From Dysosmobacter segnis (lineage in GTDB: Bacteria > Bacillota > Clostridia > Oscillospirales > Oscillospiraceae): 7,217 nucleotides of DNA. Under the pieces are notes generated by a model. That model saw only the letters and a program-made list of their open reading frames with translations, was not told the DNA's origin and did not search any database. Position 1 is the first letter of the stretch. The number at the start of each line of letters is the position of its first letter. The position numbers and the translations under genes are program-made. Below are positions 5,191 through 7,217 of the stretch, one piece after another. The stretch spans positions 1 through 7,217 of the forward strand of contig NZ_JACOQI010000043.1 of NCBI RefSeq assembly GCF_014297285.1. Direction: 5' to 3'.

Positions 5191-6222
5191 TTATTGTCGA
5201 GGCAGAAAGACGGAAAAAGTTGAACCCCTCCCAACCTCGGATGTTACCCGGATATAACCGCCTTGCAAGGTTACGATCTCACGAGCCAGATATAGACCAA
5301 TACCAATTCCATCTACATCATGTACGATGTCCTCTCGATAGAAACGCTTGAAAATTGCTCCCTGATGCTGTTCTGAAATGCCAATGCCTGTATCTGCAAT
5401 GTCGATTTTCACATACATTTCCCAACTTTCAACCGAAACACGGATTTGACCGCCCTCCGGCGTATATTTCACTGCATTGTCCAAAATATTGAACAGTGCT
5501 TCGCTTGTCCATTTTCTGTCATGGGAAACGACCAAGTTCTCCGGGCAGTCCACTTGAACATTGATCTGTTTTTTCTCGGCGTTCAGAAGAATACCTCCCA
5601 ATGCGGCGGCAAGCGTGTCATAAAGCGGCTGGCTTTTCTTTTTCAGAGAAATAACACCTGTTTCCAAACGAGAGGTTTTAATCATAGCCTGCATGAGAAA
5701 ATCCAGTTTATCAAGCTGGCTGGCCTGTGCCGTTAGAAACTCTTTTTGTTTTTGCACAGGGACTTCATTTTCAAGCAGAGTGCTGTTAATCATTTTCAAG
5801 TTCGCAATCGGGGTCTTGACCTGATGGGAGATGTCGGAAATCAGTTCTTGCAGGTCAGCCCGTTCTTGTGCAATGCCGTTCTTGTTTTCCTGCATGACTT
5901 CATATAAACGGTTCAGCCGATATTCAATTTTATAGAAAAGACTTTCTTCTTCCACAGTCTGTTTCGGCTGCATATTCCCGGATAACATATCATCCATTAA
6001 ACTGCAAAAAGCATCGGAGAACATTGCCAGTTTGCGGCGAACCAGCACCATAAAACAAACAGCGCAAACCAGCACAAAAATGCCGAACAATAATACATAC
6101 CAGACAGCGGTTATATTTTGGGTCAGCCCATACAAAGCTGCTGAAACCGTCCCCATTGCCACCAGCAGGAGAACAGCAAAAAAGATACAGGCTTTGTTGA
6201 CGGAAAGTTTTCGCACATTCAT
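5191..6222 (-). CDS. Sensor histidine kinase with minimal external domain (343 aa)
   Basis: Membrane kinase that phosphorylates the adjacent response regulator. Two hydrophobic helices (about 11-33 and 39-61) are joined by only about five residues, so there is no extracytoplasmic sensor; a linker and coiled region leads to the H-box DISHQVKTP with His133. The ATPase domain has the N-box NILDNAVKYTP, G1 DTGIGIS, F-box FKRFYRED and G2 GIGIGLYLAREI. This is the intramembrane-sensing layout of BceS-like kinases, which take their signal from a partner transporter; the neighbouring ABC genes fit. The start ATG (6220-6222) is chosen because GGAGGAG lies just upstream and it overlaps the regulator's stop as ATGA, implying coupled translation. 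An ATG seven codons earlier lacks a ribosome site. Confidence 0.93.
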   Translation of the reverse strand: MNVRKLSVNKACIFFAVLLLVAMGTVSAALYGLTQNITAVWYVLLFGIFVLVCAVCFMVLVRRKLAMFSDAFCSLMDDMLSGNMQPKQTVEEESLFYKIEYRLNRLYEVMQENKNGIAQERADLQELISDISHQVKTPIANLKMINSTLLENEVPVQKQKEFLTAQASQLDKLDFLMQAMIKTSRLETGVISLKKKSQPLYDTLAAALGGILLNAEKKQINVQVDCPENLVVSHDRKWTSEALFNILDNAVKYTPEGGQIRVSVESWEMYVKIDIADTGIGISEQHQGAIFKRFYREDIVHDVDGIGIGLYLAREIVTLQGGYIRVTSEVGRGSTFSVFLPRQ

Positions 6223-6902
6223 TTCAGCACTCCTCCGATCCATATATAGCCCATACCATATACCGTTTTGATATACTGACGGTCAGGTGTTTCGATTTTG
6301 TTTCGTACCCGGCTGATCGCCGCAGTCAGAGCGTGTTCATCCACAAAATTTCTGTCTGCGTCCCACAGCTTTTCCAACAAGACTTGCCGGGTCAAAACAA
6401 TCTGCGGATTTTTCATCAGGATTTTCAAAAGTCGATATTCCAGTGGGGTGAATGTAAGTGGCTTTCCTGATAGAGTAGCACTCATTTCTGAAAAATTGAT
6501 GGTCAGTGTGCCATCCTCATAAGTATCACCACCATATTGTTTTGTCAGCCTACCCAGCACTACCGCTAATTTCTTTTGAAAGACGCTCATAGGGAAAGGT
6601 TTTGTCACATAATCCTCTGCGCCCAGTTCATACCCTTTGAGCATATCGCTTTCCATATCATTTGCGGTCAGAAAAATAATAACGGTATCAGGGCGACGCT
6701 CTTTTATTTCCCGGCAGAAGTCAAAACCGTTCCCGTCCGGCAAATTTACATCCAGCACAATCAGGTCATAGTCCTGCTTTGTCAAGAAACTACTGGCCAC
6801 TGATTTTGTCAGTGCAGAATCAACCGTATAGCCCGCAGTATTCAAGTTATAGCATAAAGTATTATTCAAAAGCCGATCATCCTCGACTACTAAAATTCGC
6901 AT
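6219..6902 (-). CDS. OmpR/VanR-type response regulator (227 aa)
   Basis: DNA-binding partner of the kinase. The receiver domain (about 1-115) has the acidic pair Asp8-Asp9, phosphoacceptor Asp51 in VLDVNLPDG, Thr79 and Lys101 in VTKPF. The C-terminal winged helix (about 130-225) has TPLEYRLLKILMKNP, the recognition-helix region ALTAAISRVRNKI and the wing YIKTVYGMGYIW. ATG at 6900-6902 is used, with AAGGAG at 6912-6917; a TTG twelve codons earlier would lie in the promoter. It is first in its transcript and shares ATGA with the kinase gene. Matching boxes before its own gene, the ABC genes and position 1727 suggest it regulates all three, which is an inference. Confidence 0.95.
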   Translation of the reverse strand: MRILVVEDDRLLNNTLCYNLNTAGYTVDSALTKSVASSFLTKQDYDLIVLDVNLPDGNGFDFCREIKERRPDTVIIFLTANDMESDMLKGYELGAEDYVTKPFPMSVFQKKLAVVLGRLTKQYGGDTYEDGTLTINFSEMSATLSGKPLTFTPLEYRLLKILMKNPQIVLTRQVLLEKLWDADRNFVDEHALTAAISRVRNKIETPDRQYIKTVYGMGYIWIGGVLK

Positions 6903-6924
6903 GGTATCACACTCCTTCATTTTC

Positions 6925-6956
6925 AGTATAGCACCCAAATGTCACAGAAACCTCAC
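6925..6956 (-). promoter_or_regulatory. Autoregulated promoter of the regulator-kinase genes
   Basis: On the minus strand GTGAGGTTTCTGTGACA (6940-6956) is followed after 9 bases by TATACT (6925-6930). It matches the box of the ABC promoter at 13 of 17 positions; the half-site endings (AGG and ACA) are swapped, with the same 11-bp period. The expected start lies about 16 bases before the ATG, giving a very short leader that just includes the ribosome site. Confidence 0.65.
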
Positions 6957-6993
6957 AATATTTCTGATTTTATTTTAGATACCAACCTCTGAT

Positions 6994-7016
6994 CTTCGGG
7001 ACAAATTGTCCCAAAG
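6994..7016. repeat. 23-bp palindrome, copy 3
   Basis: The core GGGACAA-A-TTGTCCC is perfectly symmetric, and CTT/AAG ends extend it to 23 bp with one mismatch. It shares the outline of copies 1 and 2 but has a more symmetric centre. It lies between the divergent regulator gene and the XRE-like gene and is not next to a terminator, so a DNA-binding role is more likely here than an RNA role. Confidence 0.65.
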
Positions 7017-7103
7017 TTATAGGTATATTGTACCTCACATTTCCGCGATCATCAATTTTGCGTATGTGAAATTAAATAGTCAGTAGTATGAAATACACAG
7101 TCG

Positions 7104-7132
7104 TTCAAATAATATCACATGAAATGTAAAAT
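7104..7132 (+). promoter_or_regulatory. Possible promoter of the XRE-like gene
   Basis: TTCAAA (7104-7109), a 17-base spacer and TAAAAT (7127-7132). The start codon at 7149 would follow about 10 bases after transcription starts, leaving little room for the AGGTGA ribosome site (7139-7144), so the call is tentative. Confidence 0.4.
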
Positions 7133-7148
7133 CATATCAGGTGATGTT

Positions 7149-7217
7149 ATGAAGATAGAACGAGATGAAAGACGCTTTGATTTTCACGATATAGGGCTCG
7201 CCATCAAGCGTGCAAGA
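7149..7217 (+). CDS. 5' end of an XRE-like helix-turn-helix regulator (truncated by window edge)
   Basis: The first 23 codons are present, reading rightward and leaving the window: MKIERDERRF then DFHDIGLAIKRAR. The pattern of a short charged leader followed by DF..IG.AIK.AR is the usual opening of the first helix of an XRE-family domain in small regulators found in Clostridia mobile elements. The start is supported by AGGTGA four bases upstream. It is divergent from the response-regulator gene, separated by 246 bp that contain palindrome copy 3, which could be its operator. The recognition helix itself is outside the window, so the family call rests on resemblance only. Confidence 0.65.
   Translation, partial: MKIERDERRFDFHDIGLAIKRAR

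Noticed and set aside
7021..7035. AGGTA-N5-TACCT inverted repeat upstream of the XRE-like gene, considered as an operator
   Set aside because: Five-base arms in an A/T-rich region are easily found by chance and no second copy supports it.

Overview
The window looks like one end of an integrative mobile element from a low-to-mid GC Firmicute, probably a gut Clostridia/Ruminococcaceae-type host. The reasons are the strong AGGAGG-type ribosome sites, the sigma-70-like factor and DUF6870-like small protein typical of such elements, and a two-component/ABC cargo typical of Gram-positive antimicrobial-peptide defence. The host assignment is an inference; nothing in the window names a species.

Layout: almost everything is read on the minus strand, so the biological order runs right to left. 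At the far right, a truncated XRE-like regulator (7149-7217) points rightward. Divergent from it is a four-gene cargo: an OmpR/VanR-type response regulator (6219-6902), a sensor kinase with two membrane helices and almost no external domain (5191-6222, ATGA overlap with the regulator), then after a 141-bp promoter region an MacB/SalX-type ABC ATPase (4384-5049) and an 836-residue FtsX-type permease (1858-4368). A clear terminator follows at 1818-1845. Next comes a gene-free, structured stretch (1278-1857), a small sigma-like factor (867-1277), a second gene-free, structured stretch (435-866), a DUF6870-like protein (168-434) whose stop codon lies inside its own terminator hairpin, and the first 16 codons of a gene leaving the window at the left (1-49), possibly a recombinase.

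How it may work: the kinase has essentially no extracytoplasmic sensing domain, so the transporter is a plausible sensor partner, as in BceRS-BceAB-like systems. The regulator then probably activates its own gene and the transporter genes. Supporting this, the same direct-repeat box (GTGA-containing half-sites 11 bp apart, 9 bp upstream of a -10) lies before both transcription units.

The most interesting observation is a third copy of that promoter at 1727-1758, with the same box, the same 9-bp gap to a -10, and an upstream palindrome at the same distance as in the transporter promoter. It fires leftward into a hairpin-rich leader with no evident gene before the sigma-like factor. It could make a regulated small RNA, or could couple the cargo's signal to the element's own transfer/excision genes. 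Separately, a 23-bp palindrome (GGGACA-N3-TGTCYC core) occurs three times near the ends of the module and twice sits directly after a terminator hairpin.
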